DNA of 64,000 nucleotides from the NCBI RefSeq assembly GCF_008367235.1, contig NZ_VTZS01000003.1, positions 62,001 through 126,000 on the forward strand, written 5' to 3'. Under the pieces are notes generated by a model. It had not been told where the DNA came from, searched no databases, and worked only from the letters and a program-made list of their open reading frames with translations. This document shows positions 8,908-18,163 of this stretch, in pieces. The translations under genes were made by a program, and so were the position numbers. The DNA is from Pareuzebyella sediminis (lineage in GTDB: Bacteria; Bacteroidota; Bacteroidia; Flavobacteriales; Flavobacteriaceae). Within the stretch, counting starts at the first letter, position 1; every line of letters begins with the position of its first letter.

Positions 8908-10704
8908 ATGGAAGCACAAACAAAACAAAGAGCGACACGAAAAAGAAATGCGAAGCAATCTTCAAAACCAAAGCGACCCACACCGCAGAAGGAACAGAAT
9001 TCCGTTCCACAGATCCAGATCTTGGAAATCGGTTCGGTTTCACCGGATCCGGTTCAGCCCCGAAAAACCTTTGATGCGCAAAGCTTGGAACATTTGGCAC
9101 ATAGCATTACTGAACATGGGGTATTACAGCCCATCACGGTCCGCAAATCCGATGATGGCTATATCATCGTCATGGGTGAACGGAGGTATCGGGCCAGTAA
9201 ATTGGCAGGGTTGACCACTATCCCGGCCATGGTGAGGGACTATGTGGATACGGAAGTTCTGGAAGTGCAGATCATTGAGAACCTGCAACGCAAGGATGTG
9301 GAACCCACAGAGGAGGCCGAGGCCATCCAGTTTCTGTTGGACCGTTACGAACCCGGTGAGATTGCAAAGCGTTTGGGGCGTTCCGAGAACTATGTCCGCC
9401 AGCGCATTAAATTGGCCGGATTGATAGAGGGATTCAAGGCCTTTGTCCGTACTGGGGAGATGACCATCTCCCTTGCGGTGGCAGTGGCACTTTTTGAGCC
9501 TGATGAGCAGCAGATGATGTTGGACAGTCTGGAAGGGGATTTTCAGGGACATCGGATCAAACGGATGATAGAGAGCCGGACCTATGATTTGACCAAAGCC
9601 TGTTTTGATGTGACCGACAAGACCTTAGTGACCAAGGCAGGGGCATGTACTCTGTGTCCCTTCAATGCCGCAAACCAAGGGAACCTGTTCGGGGAAGGCA
9701 AGATGATCTGTACCCGGACATCCTGTTTTGAGAACAAAAAGACCAAAACCTTTATGCAACTCCTGAAAAGAGTAAAAAAAGAGGGATTGAAACTGGTACC
9801 CAACATCAGCAAATATTGGGTGGACGAGGAGCGGAACCAATGGGTCATGGCCCAAATGGAAAAAGAAGGTCTTGAGGTGCATTTGACCAATGAACTGGAT
9901 ATTTTAAAGCAGCCAATTGAGCCTACCTTGGAAAACATTAAAGAGGAGCACCGACACTATGAATACACAGAGGAAGAATTGGCTGAATTCCTTTCAGAGG
10001 CTTTAGAATCCTTTACTGAGAAAAAGGAGGCATGGGATAATGCCATCGATCATGGGTTTGAAAAGGGTATTCTATTGGAAACGGATACCTACTTGACACA
10101 GGCCATTTTTGTAAGGGTCAGGGAAGAAACCAATCAGGGAAGTTCAGGTGCCAAGTCCTTGGAGAAACGAAAGATGTCCGAGTGTACCCCAGGGGAACAA
10201 ATCATCAAGATCAATGCTCGGGAAATGCGGAAAAAGCAGATTGAGAACAACAACCAGTTCAAGGAAGTCGTGGATATGGTCCGAGATACCGATTATATCA
10301 ATCGTAAAAAACCGTTGTCCACGGACGAAATGGTGGCCATTTCCATCTCATTGTTCGAGAATAACATCGGATTTTATAGTCAAAGGGAACATTTTAAGGA
10401 CTTCTTTGGGGATGATTCAAGGTTATCTCATGAAGAACTGGTGGCCCGGTTCAAAGAAAACTTCAAGAAAGAGACGTTGTACAAATTGCTCCGGTTCCTG
10501 TTGACCCGTCAGGTGCACCTCGGGGAGAGCAATCATACCAATGACTTGACCAACCGATCCTTTTATGTCGCAATGCAATCCTTCTACAATGATAAGATCT
10601 CGGTCATTGACGAAACCTATGCCGAAAGTCGGCAAAAGCGAGAAGCACGGATCAAGGAAAGGGTTACGGTCTTGGAACAGCAGGCCAAGGCGATTGAGGA
10701 TTAG
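8908..10704 (+). CDS. parB: ParB/RepB/Spo0J-family partition protein
   Basis: About 598 residues from the ATG at 8908. An upstream in-frame start at 8785 would run through the duplicated leader, so it is rejected. The N-terminal ParB nuclease-like domain shows VQPRKTF and the MGERRYRASKLAGL box, followed by IIENLQRKDVEPTEEAEA and the HTH segment AKRLGRSENYVRQRIKL. A Cys-rich patch (CTLCPFNAAN...CTRTSC, about residues 247-275) could bind metal. The long C-terminus is specific to element-encoded versions. ParB proteins bind centromere-like sites for segregation or act as regulators on ICEs. No ParA partner is visible here. Family certain, exact role inferred. Confidence 0.93.
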   Translation: MEAQTKQRATRKRNAKQSSKPKRPTPQKEQNSVPQIQILEIGSVSPDPVQPRKTFDAQSLEHLAHSITEHGVLQPITVRKSDDGYIIVMGERRYRASKLAGLTTIPAMVRDYVDTEVLEVQIIENLQRKDVEPTEEAEAIQFLLDRYEPGEIAKRLGRSENYVRQRIKLAGLIEGFKAFVRTGEMTISLAVAVALFEPDEQQMMLDSLEGDFQGHRIKRMIESRTYDLTKACFDVTDKTLVTKAGACTLCPFNAANQGNLFGEGKMICTRTSCFENKKTKTFMQLLKRVKKEGLKLVPNISKYWVDEERNQWVMAQMEKEGLEVHLTNELDILKQPIEPTLENIKEEHRHYEYTEEELAEFLSEALESFTEKKEAWDNAIDHGFEKGILLETDTYLTQAIFVRVREETNQGSSGAKSLEKRKMSECTPGEQIIKINAREMRKKQIENNNQFKEVVDMVRDTDYINRKKPLSTDEMVAISISLFENNIGFYSQREHFKDFFGDDSRLSHEELVARFKENFKKETLYKLLRFLLTRQVHLGESNHTNDLTNRSFYVAMQSFYNDKISVIDETYAESRQKREARIKERVTVLEQQAKAIED

Positions 10705-10715
10705 ACGGTAGTATT

Positions 10716-10748
10716 GGAGGAGTCTGGGAACAGGCTCCTCTTTTTTTA
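10716..10748. terminator. Bidirectional Rho-independent terminator (parB / SRAP gene)
   Basis: GAGGAG...CTCCTC hairpin followed by a run of T, located between the ParB stop and the stop of the converging SRAP gene. It serves the plus strand well; the minus strand has fewer T residues. Confidence 0.75.
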
Positions 10749-10751
10749 TGG

Positions 10752-11510
10752 TCACCCATAGGAAATGGAAACCTCTTCATAGTCCACTTTGTCAATGATT
10801 CCGGCATAGTTGGAATCCACACTTCTACTATATAGGTCCTTGGTGACTGGATAGGCTTCCAAATCCCCTTCCCAAAGATCGTCATCGATAAGATCTTGAA
10901 CATCTGATTCATTGTTGCCGTTATGTAACCAAGCATCCAAGTTTTCGTCATCAATGATGACGGGTCGCCTTTTCTTTTCATTGTGGATCTCTTCAAACAT
11001 AGGGGTGGCATCCTTGGTGAGGACAGCAAAGGTCCTCCGTCCATCGGCCGTGTTGGTATAGATACCCGCTAGGTATATGGGGTCACCATTCTTTCTATGG
11101 AAATAAAAGGGAACCTTAAAGTCTTTGCCCTTGACCTTCACTTTCGTATTGTGGGGCTCAAAGAAACCATCCACTGGAATGATGCACCGCTGGTTCTCCC
11201 AACAGTACCGGTACACGAAATGGTCAAAGAGCTTTTCGGATTTGGCATTGAGTCCTCCAAAGGTCTTCGGGTTCTTAAAATACTCCGTATAATTTTCCTG
11301 CTTTTCCTTAGGGGGCATGATGCCCCACATGGCAGGGAGCAGGTTGTTGGGCTCTTCTTGGCCCAAGGTCCACATCACAGGATGGCTCCAGCCGTTGGCG
11401 TGAAAATAAATGAGTTCCAGGTCGGTGTCAATATCACCGTACATGGCCTTGACGGATAGCAGTTTTTCCAGCTCCTTCCGTTCCCGGGTCTGTCTGGTCG
11501 AATAGCACAT
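10752..11510 (-). CDS. yedK: SOS response-associated peptidase (SRAP, YedK/HMCES family)
   Basis: A 252-residue protein beginning MCYSTRQ: the Cys directly after the initiator Met is the catalytic residue that crosslinks to abasic sites in single-stranded DNA. Further SRAP landmarks are the NAKSEKL stretch, RCIIPVDGFFEP (catalytic Glu) and FAVLTKDAT with the RRPVII segment. The enzyme protects abasic sites from cleavage and error-prone bypass. It is divergent from dinB-dnaE, an arrangement seen with imuBC-like damage-tolerance cassettes, and may protect ssDNA during transfer. Full length and intact. Confidence 0.93.
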   Translation of the reverse strand: MCYSTRQTRERKELEKLLSVKAMYGDIDTDLELIYFHANGWSHPVMWTLGQEEPNNLLPAMWGIMPPKEKQENYTEYFKNPKTFGGLNAKSEKLFDHFVYRYCWENQRCIIPVDGFFEPHNTKVKVKGKDFKVPFYFHRKNGDPIYLAGIYTNTADGRRTFAVLTKDATPMFEEIHNEKKRRPVIIDDENLDAWLHNGNNESDVQDLIDDDLWEGDLEAYPVTKDLYSRSVDSNYAGIIDKVDYEEVSISYG

Positions 11511-11629
11511 CTTGAGGTTGAATTATGCTGTATTAAGATAGTGAAAATTGTTAAAGTTTTGAAACAGCTCGTCCCTTTCCGTACATTTGGATATATTCCA
11601 AACAATAGGAAATAATCCAATATATTTTT

Positions 11630-12844
11630 ATGAAACCCACCATTCTCCATCTCGATCTGGATACCTTCTTCGTCTCCTGTGAGCGGCTGCTGGACAGCCG
11701 TCTGACGAAGCGGCCCCTTTTGGTCGGAGGGTTGGGGGACAGAGGGGTGGTCGCGGCCTGTAGTTATGAGACCCGGCGCTTTGGGGTGCATTCAGGGATG
11801 TCCATGAAAGTGGCCCGTAGGTTGTGCCCAGAGGCCACGGTGATTAAGGGCAATGCGGGGACCTATATGAAGTTCTCGGACAATGTGACCGAGATCATCA
11901 AGGAGAGTGTCCCGGTCTTTGAAAAGGCAAGCGTGGATGAGTTTTATGCTGACCTTTCCGGTATGGACCGTTTTTTTGGCTGTTATAAGTACGCCTCGGA
12001 AATGCGGCAACGGATCTTAAGGGAAACGGGACTGCCCATTTCCTTTGGGCTTTCCCAGAACAAGGTGGTCTCCAAAGTGGCCACCGGGGAGGCCAAGCCC
12101 AACAACCAGATGAAGATCGACCTTGGACTTGAAAAGGAGTTTTTGGCGCCCCTGCACATCCGTAAACTGCCCTCGGTGGGGGAAAAGACCTATGGGCTTC
12201 TCTCCAATATGGGGGTGACCACCATACAGACCGTACAGGAACTGCCCTTGGAAATGCTCGAAAGTGCCTTTGGCCTGCATGGACGGACCATCTGGATGCG
12301 GGCCCAAGGGCTGGACAATTCCCCCTTGGTCCCATTTCATGAGCGGAAGTCCATTTCCACGGAACGGACCTATGGAAAGGATACCACCGATATGGTCAAA
12401 TTGGAGACCACTTTGTTCGCCATGGCGGAGAACCTGGCCTACCAACTTCGAAGGGCCAATAAGATGACGGGTTGTGTGAGCGTCAAGATCCGATATAGTG
12501 ATTTCAAGACCTATACGAAACAGAAACGGGTTCCCTATACTTCTGCGGACCATGTGTTGGTACCCTTGGTGAAGGAACTCTTTGCCTCCCTCTATGACCG
12601 TAGGATGTTGATTCGACTTGTGGGGGTCAACTACAGTCATATCGTTGGGGGACACTATCAGATAGACCTTTTTGCCGATGATGAAAAGCTGCTTAACCTC
12701 TACCAGGCCATGGACCGAGTAAGGAACCGCTTTGGGGAATCCAGTCTGATGCGGGCCTCGGCCATGGGAGCCCATAGTATAGGAAGGGGCGGAAACCCCT
12801 TTGATGGACAACCACCCATCTTATTGGCCCATAGACAGCAATAA
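11630..12844 (+). CDS. dinB: Y-family translesion DNA polymerase (DinB/ImuB-like)
   Basis: A 404-residue Y-family polymerase. LHLDLDTFFVSCE holds the first catalytic Asp and the steric-gate region (residues 5-17); ACSYETRRFGVHSGM and SVDEFYADLSGM supply the other catalytic carboxylates (Asp-Glu), so the enzyme looks catalytically competent, unlike ImuB. A helix-hairpin-helix (KLPSVGEKTYGLL) and a little-finger domain follow. The TAATG junction shares one base with the next ATG, so it is translationally coupled to the DnaE-type polymerase. With SRAP and the C-family polymerase it forms a mobile mutagenic/lesion-bypass cassette. The naming as DinB versus ImuB relatives is less certain than the family. 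Confidence 0.92.
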   Translation: MKPTILHLDLDTFFVSCERLLDSRLTKRPLLVGGLGDRGVVAACSYETRRFGVHSGMSMKVARRLCPEATVIKGNAGTYMKFSDNVTEIIKESVPVFEKASVDEFYADLSGMDRFFGCYKYASEMRQRILRETGLPISFGLSQNKVVSKVATGEAKPNNQMKIDLGLEKEFLAPLHIRKLPSVGEKTYGLLSNMGVTTIQTVQELPLEMLESAFGLHGRTIWMRAQGLDNSPLVPFHERKSISTERTYGKDTTDMVKLETTLFAMAENLAYQLRRANKMTGCVSVKIRYSDFKTYTKQKRVPYTSADHVLVPLVKELFASLYDRRMLIRLVGVNYSHIVGGHYQIDLFADDEKLLNLYQAMDRVRNRFGESSLMRASAMGAHSIGRGGNPFDGQPPILLAHRQQ

Positions 12845-15825
12845 TGTACCTGAACTGCCATACATATTACTCTTTGAACTACGGGGTGCTCTCCGAAACC
12901 GAGCTTTTGGAGTTGGCCTGTTCCCATGGGGTGGAAACCTTGGCCCTGACCGACATCAACAACAGTTCGGCGGGCATGAACTTTGTTCGATTGGCCAATG
13001 AGCGGGGGATACGTCCCATTCTGGGCATCGATTTTCGGAACGGGAACGTACAGGAGTTTGTGGGACTGGCCCAAAACAATGAAGGGTTTCGTGAGATCAA
13101 TGCCTTTCTATCCGAACACCTGCACAAAGGAACGCCTATTCCGACTGTGGCCCCAATTTTTGAACATGTCCATGTCATCTATCCCTTCGAGAAGATCCAA
13201 GAGGAGGAACGGACGGATTTTAGGGCCTATGAATATATTGGGGTCTCGGTGGAAGAACTCCGGAAATTGCGGTTCTCACTTTATCGCGAATTTAAGGATA
13301 GGTTGGTGTTGTTGCAGCCCGTGAGCTTTCGCAGTAAAAAGGATTTCAATACCCATCGGTTGCTTCGGGCCATAGGCTTGAACACACTGTTGAGCAAACT
13401 GCCCCAGTCCGAGGAGGCCAGACCGACCGATACCCTTCGGCCCATGGAGGAACTGAAAAAAGCCTTGGCCGATGTTCAACATATCTGGGAGAATACGCAG
13501 CGGTTGATGGATTCCTGCTCCATTGCCTTTGGGTTTGGAAGTGATAGGGTTTCCCAGAACCAGTCCCGTTTTTTGGAGTCCAAAGCATTGGATGTGGAAC
13601 GGTTGCGGGAACTGGCATTGGATGGGCTGCCCAGACGCTATGCCCATCCCACGGAAAAGGTCAAGGAGCGGATGTTCCGGGAACTGCGTACCATTCAGGA
13701 ACTGGACTTCGTGTCTTATTTTTTGATCAACCATGACATTGTCTCCTATGCCAAGTCCAAAGGGTATCCCTATGTGGGCAGGGGGAGCGGGGCCAACAGT
13801 CTGGTGGCCTATCTGATTGGAATCACCGATGTGGATCCCATTGAACTGGACCTGTATTTCGAACGGTTCATCAATCCCTTTCGGGCCTCGCCCCCAGATT
13901 TTGACATTGATTTTTCCACTTGGGACCGGGACGATGTCACGGCCTATATTTTTAAACGTTTTGAGCATGTGGCCCTATTGGGCACCTACAACACCTTTAA
14001 GTACCGGGCCGCTGTTCGGGAACTGGGCAAGGTGTTCGGTCTGCCCACCGAGGAAATTGATAAGCTCAGTTCAGGTCGGTACGAGCAGGGAGCCTTGGAC
14101 GAACTGGCCCGGTTGGTACTGAAATACGCCACCTATATTCATGGCATGCCCAATTACATCAGTGTGCATTCCTCGGGGATCTTGATTTTGGACCGTTCCG
14201 AGCACTACTACTCAGCCACGACCCTGCCACCGAAAGGGTTCCCGACGGTACAGTTCGATATGATCATTGCCGAGGATGTGGGGCTGTTCAAGTTTGATAT
14301 TTTGGGCCAACGGGGATTGGCCAAGATCAAGGAGGCGGTTGAGGTGATCAAGGGCAACCAACCCGATGCCATGCTTTGGGACATCAAGAGTGTGGAGGCG
14401 ATGAAGCAGGATGCAAATATCAACCGGCTGTTGAGCCAGGGGAGGGCCATAGGGGCCTATTATGTGGAATCCCCTGCCATGCGGGGGCTGATGAAGAAAC
14501 TACGGACCCATGACTATTTGGGACTGGTAGCGGCCAGTTCCGTAATCCGTCCAGGGGTGTCCTCTTCTGGAATGAAGGATGAATACATCCGTAGGGAGCG
14601 GGAACCGGAACGCCGCAAGGAGGCCAATCCCATCCTTTTGGAGATCATGCCGGAGACTCATGGGATCATGGTCTATCAAGAGGATGTGCTGAAAGTGGCC
14701 CACCTTTTTGCAGGACTTGACCTTGGGGAGGCCGATGTGCTGCGACGGGGGATGAGTGGAAAATTCCGTTCCCGAGAGGAATTTCAGGCAGTGAAACTCA
14801 AGTTTTTTGAAAACTGCAAGCAGCGAGGGCATGATGCCGCCCTGACCCAGATGGTTTGGGAACAGATTGAGAGTTTTGCTGGTTATGCCTTTGCCAAGGG
14901 ACATTCCGCTTCCTATGCGGTGGAAAGCTACCAAAGCCTTTACCTAAAATGCTACTTCCCTTTGGAGTTTATGGTGGCCGTGCTCAACAATGGGGGAGGG
15001 TTCTACGATACCGAACTTTATGTGCATGAGATCAAGATGTGGGGCGGTGTCATCCATCCGCCATGTATCAACCGCAGTGACCATGTCAATACCATTTATG
15101 GAAAGCACATCTATTTGGGACTGGGACAGCTTCGGAGTCTGGAACGTTTGGTCATCCAACGCATTTTGAACGAAAGGCAACTCCATGGCAAGTTCAAGGA
15201 TTTTGATGATTTCATTGATCGTGTCCCCATTGCCATTGAACAGTTGACCATCTTGGTGCGTATTGATGCCTTTCGTGACTTTGGGGTGCCCAAGAAACAA
15301 GTGCTTTGGCAGGCCGTGTTCAAGACCAAGGCCCATCGAAAGGATACGGTCCAGAAACTACTCTTTAAACCCAACCACAGGCATTTTACATTGCCAAATT
15401 TACCTTCCCATCCTATTGAGGATGCCTATGACCAAATGGAACTCTTAGGATTTCCGCTATGTGGGTATTACGAACTCATGGACGGCAAGGTAAGGAGCCG
15501 ATTGACCGCCGGTGATTTTGAGGCCCATGTCAACCAAAAGATATGGATATATGGTTCCCTAGTGCATACCCGATTGAACACCACATCTAAAGGAGACACC
15601 ATGCGCTTTACCACCATGCTCGATCTCGAAGGGCATTTTTTTGACTGTGTGCACTTTCCCCAAACCATGTTGTCCACACCCATTCATGGAAAGGGTATCT
15701 ATCTATGCCACGGAACGGTGACCGAAGAGTTCGGTCATTTTAGTTTGGAGGTGATTTCGACCCTCAAGCAACCTTTAAAACCCGACCCAAGGCAGGTAGG
15801 TACGGGTGCACTGATGGCCAAATAA
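12844..15825 (+). CDS. dnaE2: C-family DNA polymerase III alpha subunit (DnaE2/ImuC-like)
   Basis: A 993-residue DnaE-type polymerase. The N-terminal PHP domain (HTYYSLNYG, LTDINNS) is followed by the palm with VGRGSGANSLVAYLIGITDVDPIELDLYFERF and the catalytic PPDFDIDFS (near residue 355), then YQEDVLKVAH, GYAFAKGHSASYA and a C-terminal OB-fold region. At about 1,000 residues it is shorter than the replicative enzyme (the chromosome's own dnaE is at the right window edge), matching the error-prone DnaE2/ImuC class. It overlaps dinB by one base. Likely inserts opposite or extends from lesions with the coupled Y-family polymerase. Intact. Confidence 0.92.
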   Translation: MYLNCHTYYSLNYGVLSETELLELACSHGVETLALTDINNSSAGMNFVRLANERGIRPILGIDFRNGNVQEFVGLAQNNEGFREINAFLSEHLHKGTPIPTVAPIFEHVHVIYPFEKIQEEERTDFRAYEYIGVSVEELRKLRFSLYREFKDRLVLLQPVSFRSKKDFNTHRLLRAIGLNTLLSKLPQSEEARPTDTLRPMEELKKALADVQHIWENTQRLMDSCSIAFGFGSDRVSQNQSRFLESKALDVERLRELALDGLPRRYAHPTEKVKERMFRELRTIQELDFVSYFLINHDIVSYAKSKGYPYVGRGSGANSLVAYLIGITDVDPIELDLYFERFINPFRASPPDFDIDFSTWDRDDVTAYIFKRFEHVALLGTYNTFKYRAAVRELGKVFGLPTEEIDKLSSGRYEQGALDELARLVLKYATYIHGMPNYISVHSSGILILDRSEHYYSATTLPPKGFPTVQFDMIIAEDVGLFKFDILGQRGLAKIKEAVEVIKGNQPDAMLWDIKSVEAMKQDANINRLLSQGRAIGAYYVESPAMRGLMKKLRTHDYLGLVAASSVIRPGVSSSGMKDEYIRREREPERRKEANPILLEIMPETHGIMVYQEDVLKVAHLFAGLDLGEADVLRRGMSGKFRSREEFQAVKLKFFENCKQRGHDAALTQMVWEQIESFAGYAFAKGHSASYAVESYQSLYLKCYFPLEFMVAVLNNGGGFYDTELYVHEIKMWGGVIHPPCINRSDHVNTIYGKHIYLGLGQLRSLERLVIQRILNERQLHGKFKDFDDFIDRVPIAIEQLTILVRIDAFRDFGVPKKQVLWQAVFKTKAHRKDTVQKLLFKPNHRHFTLPNLPSHPIEDAYDQMELLGFPLCGYYELMDGKVRSRLTAGDFEAHVNQKIWIYGSLVHTRLNTTSKGDTMRFTTMLDLEGHFFDCVHFPQTMLSTPIHGKGIYLCHGTVTEEFGHFSLEVISTLKQPLKPDPRQVGTGALMAK

Positions 15826-15885
15826 TAGGGTGTGGAAGGTATTCCGATCAATACTGCCCAAAGATAAACCCGGAAAATATTTCTC

Positions 15886-16004
15886 GGACAAGGGACGGCA
15901 TAAAACCGTTGCCGATGTCACTTTTTATTCCGTTTCCTTCCCACTCCAAAATTTTCCCTTGCGTTTGGCGGTCTGTCACTATTGTTCAATTTAAAACGCA
16001 GATC
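15886..16004 (+). repeat. Duplicated ICE leader, copy 2
   Basis: Second copy of the leader at 8787-8907, again ending at the start codon (ATG 16005). It conserves GGACAAGGGACGGCATAAA, the TTATTCCGTTTCCTT and CCACTCCAAAATTTT blocks, and TATTGTTCAAT. The ACGG...CCGT stem is kept with one pair fewer. Confidence 0.75.
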
Positions 16005-16565
16005 ATGGAAAAACAAAACGTAGTGCAACTGGATTTTGGCTTTGACCTGGAGCCAGCGAAAACGTCAATTCCAAACCTAAGCCCCAAGTCTTTCAAAAAG
16101 GCCAAATCCGATTTTGTCCTTGACTTTATGGACCTATTGCAAAGTCCCATCATTGTGTATCCATCACAATGGCAGGATGCCGTTCCCAAAGACCTTTTAA
16201 ACAATATCACCATGGCCCGGATGTTGACCCAGATGCGTGGGGAACAGATGGCCTCCTTGACAGAGGTAGTGGCCTACATGATGCCCAGGACCTTCGAATC
16301 TCCCATGCCCAGTGAATGGGTGAACATCTATACCTGGTGTGGGATGCAGTATGCCAAGACCTTTAAGAAGGATGCACAAATCGAGGCCATGGAGGAAGTG
16401 GCTCCCAAACAACTGTCCGAATATGAGATGGGTCTTTTGAAAAGGTTAAGGGTCTGGATCTATGAGAAACGGAGACAAGCCTTAAAGGACAGTATGAAAA
16501 CTTCAATGCCCAAGTTGGGCGGATCTTCCACTAACGATCAACGAGAGCTGTTCCAGAAAGACTAA
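16005..16565 (+). CDS. Conserved ICE hypothetical protein sharing the parB leader
   Basis: A 186-residue soluble protein of unknown function; I recognise no domain. The ATG at 16005 is chosen because the leader repeat stops there just as it does at ParB. The N-terminal part carries a LDFGFDLEP stretch, the middle is helical, and the C-terminus is basic and then Ser/Gln-rich. The shared leader with parB suggests co-expression with element-maintenance functions such as partition or replication. It is preceded by the translesion cassette and followed by a 600-bp structured non-coding region. Confidence 0.7.
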   Translation: MEKQNVVQLDFGFDLEPAKTSIPNLSPKSFKKAKSDFVLDFMDLLQSPIIVYPSQWQDAVPKDLLNNITMARMLTQMRGEQMASLTEVVAYMMPRTFESPMPSEWVNIYTWCGMQYAKTFKKDAQIEAMEEVAPKQLSEYEMGLLKRLRVWIYEKRRQALKDSMKTSMPKLGGSSTNDQRELFQKD

Positions 16566-17169
16566 AAAGAAACCAAGTTCTAGGATTACTGACCCATTAC
16601 TATCACAATAGTTGATGTATTGTCATTTGGCCAATATGGAAGTCGTCCAAACGGATTTTTGGTGCGTCCTTCCTTTGCAAACCCTTCTTGGGGCTTTGCC
16701 GGGAAAGGACGCAAATCCGTCCGTCCGCCCATCAAATTTTAAGGGGTCCATAATAAAAGAAGCCCTGGTTGTTTTTCGGGGCATCGAAAAACAGGGCAGT
16801 GCCCAAGGACTTCCAATCAGGACACCATCGCCCTCGGTCGCTTAACTTCCCGTACACTCCCTTGCCAATGGGTCGGATGGAATTCCTAAGGCCCTCATAG
16901 AACCTGTCAAGGCCAAGACAGGTTTTGTCCACAAATAGGGTTTCCACTTCCTTGAAAATCCTAGGATTTTGCTACGTCGCGGAGCCTCCCGATTTCCGTC
17001 CAAAAGCCTTGACAGAACCCCCTTCTTTTATTGTGCTACGCACGTAAGAAGCAAACAAACGCCCCTTAAAATTTGGGAAACAATGACCAAAAAAATAGAG
17101 GGGGAATTTTAACCCTGTTTGCCAATCTATCCAATAAAGGAAGACGGCAGGCTTTTAAAACTTTTTATC
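16566..17169. repeat. Non-coding region with nested inverted repeats
   Basis: A 600-bp gap without a convincing gene but full of dyads. A perfect 14-bp pair CAAATTTTAAGGGG (16733-16746) / CCCCTTAAAATTTG (17062-17075) brackets it. Nested inside are AATAAAAGAAG with its complement near 17025, and a GAACCTGTCAAGGC-like arm at 16900-16914 against GCCTTGACAGAACC at 17006-17019. AAAATCCTAGGATTTT (16955-16970) is a perfect 16-bp palindrome. A GCGTCCTT/AAGGACGC hairpin lies at about 16660-16715. This could be a structured RNA, a plectoneme-like protein-binding site or a replication origin; I cannot choose between them. Confidence 0.5.
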
Positions 17170-17511
17170 ATGAGTACATTGAGAAACAAAGTGCAACTTA
17201 TCGGAAACGTGGGGCAGGATCCCACCATCACAGACCTTGACAAAGGCAAACGTGTGGCACGGTTCACTATGGCCACCAATGAACATTACAAGAACTCCGA
17301 AGGGGAACGGGTGACCAACACCGAATGGCACACGATTATCGCATGGGGGAAACTGGCCGACATCATCGAAGGTTTTGTGACCAAGGGCAAGGAAGTTGCC
17401 ATCGAAGGGAAATTGACCTCCCGATCCTATGAGGACAAAGAGGGCAATAAAAAGTATGTGACCGAAGTGGTGGCCAGTGAAATCCTATTGTTGGGCGGTA
17501 ACAACGATTGA
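17170..17511 (+). CDS. ssb: Single-stranded DNA-binding protein
   Basis: A 113-residue OB-fold SSB: LRNKVQLIGNVGQDPTI, VARFTMATNE, TEWHTIIAWGKLADI and KEVAIEGKLTSRSY are the usual strands. The ATG at 17170 fits the family start exactly. The C-terminus ends in LGGNND and lacks the long disordered linker and the acidic DDDIPF-type tip that recruits host replication proteins, which is usual for mobile-element SSBs. It probably coats transferred or excised single-stranded DNA. It is followed by the radC-like gene 61 bp downstream. Confidence 0.93.
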   Translation: MSTLRNKVQLIGNVGQDPTITDLDKGKRVARFTMATNEHYKNSEGERVTNTEWHTIIAWGKLADIIEGFVTKGKEVAIEGKLTSRSYEDKEGNKKYVTEVVASEILLLGGNND

Positions 17512-17572
17512 TGGAATAGGGGTGTCCAACTATTGGGCATCCCTTTCTTTTTTCATCTTTAAAACATATGAA

Positions 17573-18022
17573 ATGGAACACCGTGTCAATGAAATACAGA
17601 TCAGTTATAGGGAAAAGCTCAGCACGCTGAAATCCCTTTCCGTGACCAATTCCAACGAGGTGGCGAATCTATTGTTCCAAAATTGGGACAACAAGACCAT
17701 AGGCCTGCATGAAACCTTTAAAATCGTGCTGCTCAACCAGTCCAACAAGGTAAAGGGCATTTACCCCTTATCCCATGGAGGCATCACGGGAACCTTGGTA
17801 GATCTGCGCATCCTTTTTGCCATTACGCTAAAGACCCTATCCGTGGGGATCATACTCGCCCATAACCATCCTTCTGGACAACTCAAGGCCAGTTATCAGG
17901 ACAAACAATTGACCCAAAAGATCAAAGAGGCGGCGCAGCTTTTTGATGTCAAGATTTTGGATCATATCATCCTTGCCCCTGATGGACGATACTACAGTTT
18001 TGCAGATAATGGAATCTTATAA
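17573..18022 (+). CDS. radC: RadC-like JAB-domain protein
   Basis: A 149-residue protein containing the RadC/JAB1-MPN domain; the metal-binding signature HNHPSG-x-x-x-x-S-x-x-D (AHNHPSGQLKASYQD) is complete. The N-terminal HhH part of chromosomal RadC is absent, as is common on ICEs and plasmids. The biochemical role is unresolved; such proteins accompany ssb and anti-restriction genes on conjugative elements. The ATG at 17573 is preferred over earlier frame starts that overlap ssb. Co-directional with ssb and the small ORFs that follow. Confidence 0.9.
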   Translation: MEHRVNEIQISYREKLSTLKSLSVTNSNEVANLLFQNWDNKTIGLHETFKIVLLNQSNKVKGIYPLSHGGITGTLVDLRILFAITLKTLSVGIILAHNHPSGQLKASYQDKQLTQKIKEAAQLFDVKILDHIILAPDGRYYSFADNGIL

Positions 18023-18137
18023 TCCAATGTTCATGGAAGCGAATATGGAAATGACCGATCTTGAAATGGGGTCGGAACTGCAACAAAATCTTGGGGATTA
18101 TCCCGATGGATTTGATCCTAGTCTTTACGATTTGTGA
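18009..18137 (+). CDS. Small acidic ORF overlapping radC end
   Basis: A possible 42-residue, Met- and Asp/Glu-rich protein overlapping the last 14 bases of radC and ending 26 bp before the next small gene. Its position in a tight row of co-directional genes supports it. The composition offers no domain and the start could also be a later Met. Low certainty. Confidence 0.35.
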   Translation: MESYNPMFMEANMEMTDLEMGSELQQNLGDYPDGFDPSLYDL

Positions 18138-18163
18138 ACAATGAATATCCTAAGCATTGAATT

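Noticed and set aside
16612-16845. Open frame of 77 codons in the non-coding region
   Set aside because: It crosses the inverted-repeat arms, lacks a protein-like composition and has a counterpart of equal length on the other strand.
17170-17511. Truncated ssb pseudogene
   Set aside because: The missing acidic tail is common in element-encoded SSBs and the OB-fold is complete.
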